Program-made: the position numbers and the translations under genes
Source of the DNA: CAVXTT01 sp963764685
Lineage (GTDB): Bacteria; Bacteroidota; Ignavibacteria; Ignavibacteriales; Ignavibacteriaceae
Assembly: GCA_963764685.1 (NCBI GenBank)
Contig: CAVXTT010000018.1
Span: forward strand, 62,001 to 126,000
Direction of reading: 5' to 3'
DNA: 64,000 nucleotides
Part shown: positions 27,323 through 36,479 of the stretch, piece after piece
Numbering within the stretch: the first letter of the stretch is position 1
Layout of the letters: each line of letters begins with the position of its first letter
Notes under the pieces: model-generated
What the model saw: the letters and a program-made list of their open reading frames with translations, nothing else
Databases searched by the model: none
Told to the model about the DNA's origin: nothing

Positions 27323-28336
27323 ATGACTAAATCTTATCTGAGTCTGCTTATTTTATTCTTTCTAATCTGCCAGGGATGCGAGGATGATAATAATATTACG
27401 TCACCTCATTATAATGGTGAGTTACTTGGCAAATGGGAATTCATTAGCAGCACCCCTGGTTACTGGACGTCATTGAAGTACCTGATAATCAATCCTGATA
27501 ATTATTTTTATTTCCTTTATAGTTATGATGAAGGGAATGATATGCATAATATTGAAAATGGTGTCTATACCATCACCGGAAATCAAATCAACATAAGCCA
27601 ATTCGGTATATACATATTTACCATCAAGGGGGATACACTCGAATTAACTTCTCCCGATAACAGTCTGAAGTTCGTACGGAATAATAATGCCCCGGATCCG
27701 GATGAATGGGTCATTCCCATAAAAATCATCAAAGAAATTCCTTTAGCTGATTCTATAAAAACGATTGGAGATATCAGTTTTGATGGTACCTTTTTCTGGG
27801 TTTCCGGCAGCTATAGCAACATACTTAAAATAGATACTCTGGGAAATTGTGTTTTATCTTTTCCAATTTTTAACAGCGGCGGCGTTACTTATGCAAACGG
27901 GAATTTGTGGGTCTCCAGCGCAGATACGTTAAAAAAAATTAACCCGATGGACGGCCAGACTGTATCATTTATGATAATACAAACGAACTATTCTTTGGGT
28001 CCATTATCTTATGAGGATGGGTATATCTGGTCAAAAAGCGGGAGTTCATACTTAAAAATTAATGAACAGACGGGGGAGATTGTTGTTAGTTTTATTTCCA
28101 ATTATCCAGGTAGTACCTACGGTATAGAATTTTTAGACAGCCTGATTTGGACACCGGATTGGGAGAAGATTTATTCAATTAGTACTGTTACACACAGAGT
28201 CATCAAAAATTATCAGCACCCTTATAATTCGTCCAGTATCAGAAGTCTTGGATATGATGGTAAAAATTTCTGGACTGTGAATATACACTATGAATCCGAT
28301 TTATTTTATCTGGAAAAATTAGATATGCCCCATTAG
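27323..28336 (+). CDS. Lipoprotein with lipocalin-like and propeller regions (paralog 1)
   Basis: This 337-residue protein has a lipoprotein signal (MTKSYLSLLILFFLICQGC, lipobox ICQGC). Residues 30-120 (LLGKWEFISS... NGVYTITGNQINIS) look like the lipocalin-like or META-type beta domain found in many Bacteroidetes lipoproteins. The rest consists of repeats such as ISFDGTFFWVSG, VTYANGNLWVSS, LGYDGKNFWTVN and GIEFLDSLIW, which suggest a YVTN/YncE-like beta-propeller. The start has a strong AGGAGG. A paralog follows at 28408. No function can be assigned. Confidence 0.75.
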   Translation: MTKSYLSLLILFFLICQGCEDDNNITSPHYNGELLGKWEFISSTPGYWTSLKYLIINPDNYFYFLYSYDEGNDMHNIENGVYTITGNQINISQFGIYIFTIKGDTLELTSPDNSLKFVRNNNAPDPDEWVIPIKIIKEIPLADSIKTIGDISFDGTFFWVSGSYSNILKIDTLGNCVLSFPIFNSGGVTYANGNLWVSSADTLKKINPMDGQTVSFMIIQTNYSLGPLSYEDGYIWSKSGSSYLKINEQTGEIVVSFISNYPGSTYGIEFLDSLIWTPDWEKIYSISTVTHRVIKNYQHPYNSSSIRSLGYDGKNFWTVNIHYESDLFYLEKLDMPH

Positions 28337-28407
28337 TTAAATAACTAAAAAAAGCTTATGCCTTTTATGGACATTATTATTCACTTATCAATGTTTAGCA
28401 CCCGGAG

Positions 28408-29430
28408 ATGAAGATGATCAAATATTATATTAAAATCTTATTTGTCATTTCGATAATATGGTGCGGCTGTGAGAATGACGAATCACCTACATCTCCGACT
28501 CATTCTGCAGATGCTTTAATTGGGACATGGGAACTAAAAAGGGCCGAGCCTGCAAGAGAAGAGTCGTGGAAATATGTAATTTTTACATCTGAAAATTATT
28601 ACTACCAGCTCTTAGGTTCGGGTAACAATCTACATGATATATATCAGAGCGTATTTTCAATTACGGAGAATCAAATTGATTTCAGCCGGAGAGGATTATA
28701 TATTTTCAATATCAGTAATGATACCCTTACATTATCTACCCCGGATTATGTGCTGTATTTTGTTAAGAATAATAATGCACCAACTAAAGATGAATGGGTG
28801 ATACCGGTGAAGATCCTGAAGGAAATACCTTTACCCGGCATTCATGTAAGGGATATGACGTTTGACGGGGCTAATTTTTGGCTAACAAACGGGGAGGATG
28901 AAATAATTAAAATTGATTCACTTGGAAATGTATTAACATCATACAAGCAGATACTTCATACCGGGGGGATTACCTGCGGCAATGGCGTTTTATATGTTTC
29001 ACATATCAGATCAATAAAAAAGATAGATCCCTCAAACGGTGAAATTATTTCTACATTGGAGATTCAGTCAGATTATTCATATATAAGATCCCTGGGTTAT
29101 GAAAATGGTTATATCTGGGCAATGGATTTATCAGGTTATACTTATACAAGTTTTTATAAAATTGATGAACACTCCGGAGGTATAATGGACACTATTGATT
29201 TTTATCAACCCTACGGAGTTGATTTCGAAAATGGACAACTATGGACCTCCACACAATTTTACGTGTATTCTATAGATGCAAATACCGGCAATGCAATTAA
29301 TACCTATGATATCATTGACCCCCATGGCTATGGATTAGCAGCCATCAACTATGATGGGAATAATTATTGGGCAGGTTTTTACAACTCTGAAACTAATTCA
29401 TATTCTTTAGTGAAGCTGGACATCAAATAA
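28408..29430 (+). CDS. Lipoprotein paralog 2, same architecture
   Basis: This 340-residue protein has a lipoprotein signal ending in WCGCEN and aligns throughout with the previous gene: LIGTWELKRAEP, FSITENQIDFSRRGLYIF, DEWVIPVKILKEIPLPG, and the repeats MTFDGANFWLTN, ITCGNGVLYVSH, LGYENGYIWAMD and INYDGNNYWAGF. This argues for tandem duplication. The start could be the ATG at 28408 or at 28414; CCCGGAG lies just upstream. Outer-membrane or periplasmic placement is likely, function unknown. Confidence 0.75.
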   Translation: MKMIKYYIKILFVISIIWCGCENDESPTSPTHSADALIGTWELKRAEPAREESWKYVIFTSENYYYQLLGSGNNLHDIYQSVFSITENQIDFSRRGLYIFNISNDTLTLSTPDYVLYFVKNNNAPTKDEWVIPVKILKEIPLPGIHVRDMTFDGANFWLTNGEDEIIKIDSLGNVLTSYKQILHTGGITCGNGVLYVSHIRSIKKIDPSNGEIISTLEIQSDYSYIRSLGYENGYIWAMDLSGYTYTSFYKIDEHSGGIMDTIDFYQPYGVDFENGQLWTSTQFYVYSIDANTGNAINTYDIIDPHGYGLAAINYDGNNYWAGFYNSETNSYSLVKLDIK

Positions 29431-29433
29431 AAT

Positions 29434-29515
29434 TTTAACGGGAGGCATTGATTACGTGTAATTACATCTTCTTCTCTTACTTCTTTTCTTTTATTCCTAT
29501 CCGCTCAGGAGGGCA
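29434..29515 (+). repeat. Duplicated leader, copy 2
   Basis: Second copy of the leader before the lipoprotein at 27323, ending with CAGGAGGGCA. No gene starts at the expected distance; the next credible ATG is 47 nt further on. It may mark a deleted third lipoprotein copy or a captured promoter. Confidence 0.6.
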
Positions 29516-29562
29516 CCATTATTCGTATCTGTTAATTGGGAAATCCAAAATGGAATACGAAG

Positions 29563-31464
29563 ATGTATAAGTTGCTATCTTTCCTTTGCTTTCAAAGCCT
29601 GCTGTTGGCTCAATTTGAAGATCCTAGTTCATTGATTTTTCAAATTCCAAATGTTTGGGAGTCCCGGCTCTATGTCTTTGATATAAATAAGGATGGAGAA
29701 AATGAATATATAGTTTCTGTAATACATCAGGATGGGGTTGGCAAAATATATGCCTTTAATAGAGAGGGAATAGCTTTACCACATTTTCCTTTCCTGATGC
29801 CTCAACATTCATTTCCCTATATAAATTTATACGATAGCATTTTGATAGCTAGTTATGTTTCTCTTGCTAATGATAACGCATATTTCCTGGGAATTAACTC
29901 TGATGGCCAGCAGGTTATTCCAGAAGTGTTTGCAGGAGAGTACATGCATTTTTCAAGAGACCCGGTAATTGCCGATATTACCGGTGACGGTAAAGAAGAA
30001 ATTATTTTCTTATATGCGGAAGGAGAACCCCCGCAAACTAGTTCCAGACTGATCTTTTATGATCCAAGAGAGCTTAATATAATTGCAGAACTCACAATGC
30101 CGTACGCGCAGGTTCCTCCGTCAATTGGAGATATAGACGGAGATGGTATCAATGATGTTATTTATGAAACGGGTATTATTTTTGATAATCAAGTAACCCT
30201 ATGGGCTTTTAAAGGCGGTGGTACATTAATAAGTGGATTTCCGAAAATTATAAGCGGCACTACCTTTTTCGCTGGTGTTCATTTAGCCGACTATCTCGGA
30301 GATAGCAGACCTGAAATTATACTTCAGATTAGTAATTTTCCCAATAGTGTTATAAAGTTACTAAGTCCTGAAGGAGAAGAACTTCTAACCCACTCATTTT
30401 ATACTTATATGTGGGGAGGATCACCTTGTACAGCTCTGGGAAGATACTCTGAAAATTCATATGAACCACCTACTCTAAATGTTATCAGAGGAGATCGTCT
30501 TTTTTATATAGATCTCATGAACAATATCAATGATTTCATTACCCTGAGCTTAGGTGGCGGTGGCATTACTACGTACAGAACGATAGCTGCTGATACGTCT
30601 GATTCAAATTTGTTTACGGTTGTCGTGCAGGCTGACGTGTTATTTGGAAATGATAGTTCAGCTATTTTTGTAATTAATGAAGCTAAACAGATCACTCAGC
30701 AAATTAGCCTGAACACAACCGTTGTGCCCCAACTTTTCGATGTTGAAAATGATGGTCATCTGGACATCTTGTATTCCTTTAATAATTCTTTTTATAAAAT
30801 TCCGGATTTTTGTGAATATGACGCCGATAAAATTGAATGGCCGTATGAAAAGCATGATCCGGGAAGAACGTCCAATTATAATTACGGTGATACTGTTGTT
30901 CCCGTTGAACTTAATTCATTCACAGCTATTGTAGAAGTAAACGATATATTGCTTAACTGGGCAACTGCAACAGAAACAAACAATCATGGATTCGAGATTC
31001 TCCGCTTCGCTCAGAATGACAACGATGGATGGAACAAAATAGGTTTCGTTCCCGGGCACGGAACAACAACAGAAACACACCATTATTCATATTCAGATAA
31101 CGATATTAAGCCCGGTAAGTATCACTACAAATTAAAACAAGTAGATAACGACGGTTCGTTTGAATATTCACAGATTTTAGAGGTAGAAATTCCATTTGTT
31201 AATAAGTTTTCACTTTCCCAGAACTACCCAAATCCATTTAATTCATCAACCTTGATCGGTTACTCTATACCTGAATATTCAAATGTAAACATTAAAGTTT
31301 TTGACATCCTGGGTAATGAAATAGGAACTCTTGTTAGTGAAGAAAAACCTATCGGGACATATAGCGTTACCTGGAATGCAGCGGGATTGCCCAGCGGAGT
31401 GTATTTCTGTCAACTAAGGGCTGGTTCCTTTATTGAAACTAAAAAAATGATTTTGATGAGGTAA
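29563..31464 (+). CDS. Secreted FG-GAP/VCBS-type protein with T9SS domain
   Basis: The ATG at 29563 opens a signal peptide (MYKLLSFLCFQSLLLAQ); the frame also reads from a TTG at 29536, but that adds a hydrophilic stretch before the signal. About 633 residues. Calcium-binding FG-GAP-like repeats are seen as DINKDGENEYI, DITGDGKEEII, DIDGDGINDVI and DVENDGHLDIL. A linker (VPVELNSFTAIVEVND) leads to the T9SS domain NYPNPFNSSTLIGYS, ending KKMILMR. Probably a cell-surface or released beta-propeller protein, perhaps adhesive; no catalytic motif seen. Confidence 0.8.
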   Translation: MYKLLSFLCFQSLLLAQFEDPSSLIFQIPNVWESRLYVFDINKDGENEYIVSVIHQDGVGKIYAFNREGIALPHFPFLMPQHSFPYINLYDSILIASYVSLANDNAYFLGINSDGQQVIPEVFAGEYMHFSRDPVIADITGDGKEEIIFLYAEGEPPQTSSRLIFYDPRELNIIAELTMPYAQVPPSIGDIDGDGINDVIYETGIIFDNQVTLWAFKGGGTLISGFPKIISGTTFFAGVHLADYLGDSRPEIILQISNFPNSVIKLLSPEGEELLTHSFYTYMWGGSPCTALGRYSENSYEPPTLNVIRGDRLFYIDLMNNINDFITLSLGGGGITTYRTIAADTSDSNLFTVVVQADVLFGNDSSAIFVINEAKQITQQISLNTTVVPQLFDVENDGHLDILYSFNNSFYKIPDFCEYDADKIEWPYEKHDPGRTSNYNYGDTVVPVELNSFTAIVEVNDILLNWATATETNNHGFEILRFAQNDNDGWNKIGFVPGHGTTTETHHYSYSDNDIKPGKYHYKLKQVDNDGSFEYSQILEVEIPFVNKFSLSQNYPNPFNSSTLIGYSIPEYSNVNIKVFDILGNEIGTLVSEEKPIGTYSVTWNAAGLPSGVYFCQLRAGSFIETKKMILMR

Positions 31465-31488
31465 CAACATTAGTGTAGTAGGTAAAAG

Positions 31489-32265
31489 TTATTTGATTAA
31501 ATTCTTCTGCCTATAAATTTCCGCAAGAATAATCCCTGCAGCGGTCGAAACATTAAGGGATTCTGCCTTCCCAGTACCCGGTATTGTTATTTGCCTGTTC
31601 AGGTTTTTGATTATGGCTTCAGAAGGACCCTTAGCTTCGTTTGAGAATATCAGTGCCATATTATCCGGGAACGCAGTATCATAAAGACTCTCACCCTTTG
31701 TATCTGTGCAGTAAATTTTATAGCCCGAGTCCTTAATTTCAGGAAAGAACTTATCAAGTTCAGTGTTTTCATAAGTGTTCACATGGAAAACTGAACCCAT
31801 AGCAGCCCTGAGTGTTTTGGGATTATAGATATCCGCACAGCCGTTACTTAAAAGGACGTCCGTTATTCCGAACCAGTCGCAGGTTCTGATAATAGTTCCC
31901 ACGTTGCCCGGGTCGGAGATGTTATCGAGTACTATTAATATCTTACTTTTTATATGTGCCGGATTAAAGGCAAGCTTCTTTTTATGGAACACAGCAGCAA
32001 TACCTTGTGGGGTTACCATATCGGTCAGTTTAATAAATTCTATATTTTTTAATACCTCAGTACGAGTCCGTGATTCCATATGTGCAAACAGATCGGGATT
32101 TGTTTCTTTGAACTCATTTGAAATAAATGCAATCTCAGGTTTATAGCTGCTGTTAAGTCCCTCCAGCACATTCTTTTCCCCTTCAATGATGAATTTATTC
32201 TCTTCATTGCGGAATTTCTTCTGAAGCAGCGAGGCGTAATATTTCAGTTCATTCCTGGTGATCAT
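31489..32265 (-). CDS. TrmH/SpoU family RNA 2'-O-methyltransferase
   Basis: This 258-residue SPOUT enzyme shows the three family motifs: LDNISDPGNVGTIIRTCDWFG near residue 112, LIFSNEAKGPSEAI near 199 and AESLNVSTAAGIILAEIYR near 235. An N-terminal substrate-binding domain (KFIIEGEKNVLEGL) precedes them. It transfers a methyl group from S-adenosylmethionine to a ribose 2'-OH in tRNA or rRNA; the exact site is not predictable. It overlaps the upstream DUF971 gene by 4 nt. Confidence 0.9.
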   Translation of the reverse strand: MITRNELKYYASLLQKKFRNEENKFIIEGEKNVLEGLNSSYKPEIAFISNEFKETNPDLFAHMESRTRTEVLKNIEFIKLTDMVTPQGIAAVFHKKKLAFNPAHIKSKILIVLDNISDPGNVGTIIRTCDWFGITDVLLSNGCADIYNPKTLRAAMGSVFHVNTYENTELDKFFPEIKDSGYKIYCTDTKGESLYDTAFPDNMALIFSNEAKGPSEAIIKNLNRQITIPGTGKAESLNVSTAAGIILAEIYRQKNLIK

Positions 32266-32603
32266 ATCAACGGCTTATAATTCTGGGAAAGATTCCCTGC
32301 CTGATCTTCGGCAAGCTGTTTTAGATATTCCCAGGTGTAAATTCCTGTATTATGTCCATCCTTCCAGGTAACCTGGATTGCATAACCTCCGACGGTATCT
32401 ATAGCTTTTACATTGTACATTTCCGGGTTAGCCATCTGCGGTTTTGGCGGTCTGTAAGTTCTCAATAGTATTGTCTCTCCCTTGCAGCTCGCACAGGGAC
32501 ATTCGTCTCTTAAATATTTAAGGTCTATCCTGCTTTCCGTGTCATCTTTCCAGGTTATCACTAAGGTATTCTTGTTAGCAATTTTTATCTTTTTTGGACT
32601 CAT
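32262..32603 (-). CDS. DUF971 domain protein
   Basis: This 113-residue protein matches the DUF971 (gamma-butyrobetaine hydroxylase-like N-terminal) fold: LVITWKDDTESRIDLKYLRDECPCASCKGE, then YAIQVTWKDGHNTGIYTWEYLKQL. The CPCASC cysteines probably bind a metal. Members of the family occur fused or next to iron-sulfur carrier proteins. It is the first gene of a two-gene unit with the TrmH-type methyltransferase. Confidence 0.88.
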   Translation of the reverse strand: MSPKKIKIANKNTLVITWKDDTESRIDLKYLRDECPCASCKGETILLRTYRPPKPQMANPEMYNVKAIDTVGGYAIQVTWKDGHNTGIYTWEYLKQLAEDQAGNLSQNYKPLI

Positions 32604-32791
32604 ATCTTATTTTATTTTAGCAATATAAAAATAATTCAATTTAACCTATTTGTATACCTGCTGATTATGTAATATAAATCATAGTTAAAAGGTAACACTG
32701 AAAGGTTACATTCAACAGTCCTGTTCTCAATTGAAATTCCCCCGCTCATTAACTAAGTTTAAATATTAAATTATTAAAAAAGGAGTTAAAA

Positions 32792-33858
32792 ATGGCAGTT
32801 AAAGTAGGAATAAATGGATTCGGAAGAATTGGAAGATTAGTATATAATGCAATAGCTGACAGAGGTCTTCTTGGAAAAGAAATAGATATTGTAGCTGTTG
32901 TTGATGTAAGTACCGATGCAAAATATTTTGCTTACCAGCTAAAATATGATTCTGTACACGGAAAGTTCAAAGGAGAGATCTGTACGGAGAAAAGTAAATC
33001 AGACCTCGCAGAAGATGATACTTTTGTTGTTAACGGTAATAAAACAAGGTGTATTCTTGCAACAAAAGAACCTTCGCAGCTTCCCTGGAAGGAACTGGGA
33101 GTTGATTATGTAATTGAATCAACAGGATTATTTACTGATTCCGAAAAAGCAAAAGGACATTTAGCAGCAGGTGCAAAAAAAGTTATCATTTCAGCTCCCG
33201 GTAAAGGTGATGTAAAAACAGTAGTACTGGGTGTTAACGACCAGGAGTATGATCCTAAAAAACATAATATTATTTCCAATGCTTCCTGTACAACAAACTG
33301 CCTTGCTCCGGTGGTACACGTTCTGCTTAAAGAAGGAATTGGTATAGAAACAGGTATAATGACTACAATTCATGCTTATACTGCTACCCAGAAAACAGTT
33401 GACGGTCCTTCAAAGAAAGACTGGAGAGGCGGCAGGGCTGCAGCAATAAATATTATTCCATCAACAACAGGTGCTGCAAAAGCAGTAGGTGAAGTACTTC
33501 CCGCAGACAAAAGGAAAGCTTACAGGTATGTCATTCAGAGTACCTACAGCAGATGTTTCTGTTGTTGATCTTACATTCAGATCAGAGAAGGATACTTCAA
33601 TTGAGGAGATTGATAGCCTTGATGAAAAAAGCTTCTGAAAGCTATCTGAAGGGAATATTAGGGTATACAAATGAAGAAGTTGTATCTTCTGATTTTATTC
33701 ACGATGAGCGTTCTTCAATTTATGATTCACTTGCAACATTGCAGAATAACTTCAAAGGAGAAAAGAGATTCTTTAAGGTGGTTTCCTGGTATGATAACGA
33801 GTGGGGTTATTCCTGCCGTGTTGCAGATCTTTTACTTAAAATAGCTAAAATGAAATAA
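32792..33858 (+). CDS. gapA: Glyceraldehyde-3-phosphate dehydrogenase, two frameshifts
   Basis: The N-terminal NAD-binding motif VGINGFGRIGRLVYNA, the catalytic SNASCTTNCLAPV near residue 158 and the C-terminal SWYDNEWGYSCRV are all present. The reading frame breaks near 33515 (should read KLTGMSFRVPTADVSVVDLT) and again near 33622 (EEIDSL, then MKKASE); each needs one base removed. Merged length is about 355 residues. It is followed by pgk 71 nt downstream. A glycolytic enzyme of this quality is unlikely to be a real pseudogene. Confidence 0.92.
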
Positions 33859-33870
33859 TAAATTTTCAGA

Positions 33871-33900
33871 GGGATGAATAAGTTTCATCCCCCTTTTCCT
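33871..33900 (+). terminator. Hairpin between gapA and pgk
   Basis: GGGATGAA (33871-33878) pairs with TTCATCCC (33884-33891), followed by CCTTTTCCTT. It could be a terminator, an attenuator or a processing site between the two glycolytic genes. Confidence 0.55.
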
Positions 33901-33929
33901 TCCCAATACTACAATTCAGAGGCGGCAAT

Positions 33930-35130
33930 ATGAACAAGATCTCTATTGATAAGGTAGATCTTAAAAATAAAAGAGTCCTGGTACGTGTGGATTTTAATGT
34001 ACCCTTGGATGAAAATCTTAAAATAACTGATGATATAAGAATTACATCTTCACTTCCTACAATTAAAAAAATAATAGATGCAGGCGGAAAAGCTATCTTA
34101 ATGAGTCACCTTGGAAGACCTAAAGGGAAGCCCAATCCTAAATACAGTCTTAAAGCCTGCTGCAGAAAGATTAGGTGAACTGCTTAATAAGGAAGTTAAA
34201 CTTGCTCCTGACTGTATCGGCGAGGAAGTAAAAAAAATGGTTAATAATATGAAGCCTGGGGATGTTATTGCTTCTTGAAAACCTGAGATTTCATGAAGAG
34301 GAAGAAAAGAATGATCCTGAATTTGCACAGGAACTTGCATCACTTGGTGATGTTTATATAAATGATGCATTCGGAAGTGCACACAGGGCTCATGCTTCAA
34401 CTGAAGGTATAACCAAATATATTAAAATAAATGCTGCAGGTTACCTGATGCAGAAAGAGCTTGATTATCTCGGAAAGGCAATTGCTGAACCTAAAAGACC
34501 TTTCTGTGCAGTTCTTGGTGGAGCAAAGATATCAGGTAAAATTGATGTTATTACCAATCTGCTGGATAAGGTGGATACACTTATTATCGGCGGGGGTATG
34601 GCATTTACTTTCTATAAGGCACAAGGGATGGAAATAGGAAAATCTCTTCTTGAGGCGGAGAAAGTTGACCTTGCAAAAGAAGTATTGAATAAAGTAAAAA
34701 ACTCAAAGGTTAAATTCCTTCTTCCGGTTGATATTGTTGCAGCATCGGAATTCAGTAATGATTCTCCGGCAGAGATTGTAAAAGCAGAAAATATTCCTGC
34801 TGATAAAATGGGACTTGATATTGGTCCTGAAACAATTAAACTATTTACGGATGAACTCTTAAAAGCCAAAACCATGGTCTGGAACGGTCCAATGGGAGTA
34901 TTTGAATTTGATAATTATGCAAAAGGAACATTTGCATGTAGCAGAAGCTCTTGCTGAAGCTACTAAAAAAGGGGCAGTAACAATTATCGGGGGAGGAGAT
35001 TCTGCAGCAGCTATAAGCAAGGCAGGTCTTGAGGATAAAGTATCTCACGTTTCCACAGGCGGGGGAGCATCACTAGAGTTTCTTGGAAGGTAAAATACTT
35101 CCCGGTGTTGCAGCACTAACCGATGCATAA
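33930..35130 (+). CDS. pgk: Phosphoglycerate kinase, four frameshifts
   Basis: Recognisable segments span the whole enzyme: KRVLVRVDFNVPLDE near residue 14, ILMSHLGRPKGKPNPKYSLK near 55, LLLENLRFHEEEEKND near 113, KRPFCAVLGGAKISGKIDVI, ETIKLFTDELLKAKTMVWNGPMGVFEFDNYAKG, and IIGGGDSAAAI with STGGGASLEFLEGK near the end. These lie in successive frames; one extra base is inferred near 34153, 34266, 34937 and 35085. The restored protein ends GVAALTDA at 35130, about 399 residues. All four breaks have the same sign, which suggests an insertion-type sequencing error. Confidence 0.92.
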
Positions 35131-35213
35131 GGTATGATTTAGTTATTAACAAATTGATTTATATTATTATTATTATAAAGTGGTTTTAAGCTTTATCTAA
35201 TTAAGGAAATTTA

Positions 35214-36153
35214 ATGGCTCTTTACGACAGAAATTATTATAAACCGGGAGGTTTCGGAGGCTTCAGCTTTTTTCCCCCGGTTATCAAAAATCTGCTGATC
35301 ATAAATGTGGTGGTCTTTTTTCTTCAGATCATTATGGAACAGATTACATTCCAGGGATACCCGGGATGGTATGTAATCAATAAATGGTTTGCACTAAATC
35401 CCATACACGGAATGGATGCGGCAGGAAAGGAGTTTAATTTCCAGATATGGCAGCTTATAACTTATCAGTTTATGCACGGGGGATTTTCTCATCTTCTGTT
35501 TAATATGTTCGGGTTATGGATGTTCGGAATGGAAATTGAGAATATGTGGGGCTCTAAAAAGTTCTCTATTTCTATCTGCTCTGCGGAATAGCAGCAGGCT
35601 TATGTCACCTTTTCTTATCTCCCCTCTTTGGTTCAACACCCGCAGTAACATTAGGAGCTTCAGGAGCGATATATGGAGTTCTTGCTGCTTTTGCACTTTT
35701 TTTCCCGAACAGGTATATCTTCCTTTATTTCTTTATTCCTGTAAAGGCAAAATATCTTGTTGCCTTTATCATTATACTTGATTTCCTTCTTATTAACAGT
35801 GCAGGGGATAATGTTGCTCACGTATTGCACATCTTGGAGGTGCACTTGCCGGAGCCTTATTCATATTCTTTGATAAGAATTCCAGTGCCGAGTTTAAAGA
35901 TCTGTTCAGAAAGAGGTTCTTTCAGCAAGCGGGGTACTACCTATAATCCATTCGGAGGGATAGGCAATGTATTCAAGAAAAAGCGGAAGAAAAAGTTCAG
36001 GACGCCAAATACTATGACATAAATGAAAAAAAGGAAGAAGTAGACCAGGCTGAGATTGATAAGATCCTGGATAAAATAAGTCAGAGCGGTTATCAGAATC
36101 TTTCCGAAAGAGAAAAACGGATACTCTTTGAAGCCAGCCGGAAGATGAAGTAA
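35214..36153 (+). CDS. Rhomboid family intramembrane serine protease, several frameshifts
   Basis: An N-terminal segment (GGFSFFPPVIKNLLIINVVVFFLQI) leads into hydrophobic helices with HGGFSHLLFNMFGLWMFGMEIE. In the next frame follows the catalytic serine motif LGASGAIYGVLAAF, and then the catalytic His as HLGGALAGALF. A cytoplasmic tail (KVQDAKYYDINEKKEE...QNLSEREKRILFEASRKMK) ends at 36153. Shifts are inferred near 35570, 35824, 35940 and 35980. Merged length is about 312 residues. The membrane protease cleaves helices of other membrane proteins; targets unknown. The DUF4296 lipoprotein starts at the next base. Confidence 0.85.
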
Positions 36154-36479
36154 ATGTTCCGGTTGATTTTACCTGCTGTATTATTAACAGTTATATTTGC
36201 CGGCTGCTCAAAGCCCCACCTCATTGAAGAGAATAAATTTATTGAAGTCTATACCGATCTTGTGATTGCCCAGGATACTTCTGTTGTACAGGGAGAATGA
36301 TTTCAATGTTAGTTAAATCCAATGTGTTCAGGAAGCACGGAATAACCGGAAAAGAATATAACGATACTCTTGACTATTATAATGAAGATCCGCAGCGCTG
36401 GGATGAGTTCTTTAAGAAAACACTCGATCGGCTTGAGCGGCTCAAGAAATCATACGAGAAGAAGAAGCCTTCAGCTTAG
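36154..36479 (+). CDS. DUF4296-type lipoprotein, one frameshift
   Basis: The ATG at 36154, directly after the rhomboid stop, opens a lipoprotein signal (MFRLILPAVLLTVIFAGCSK). The next part, FIEVYTDLVIAQD, and the downstream FRKHGITGKEYNDTLDYYNEDPQRWDEFFKKTLDRLERL, match the DUF4296 pattern. The first frame stops at 36299 and the second continues to 36479, so one base appears to be missing near 36297. About 108 residues. Function unknown. Its 3' end overlaps the convergent recQ gene by 38 nt. Confidence 0.8.

Noticed and set aside
33515..35090. Programmed frameshifting or true pseudogenes in gapA and pgk
   Set aside because: Several shifts of mostly the same sign in two essential enzymes, without slippery heptamers, fit sequence error better.
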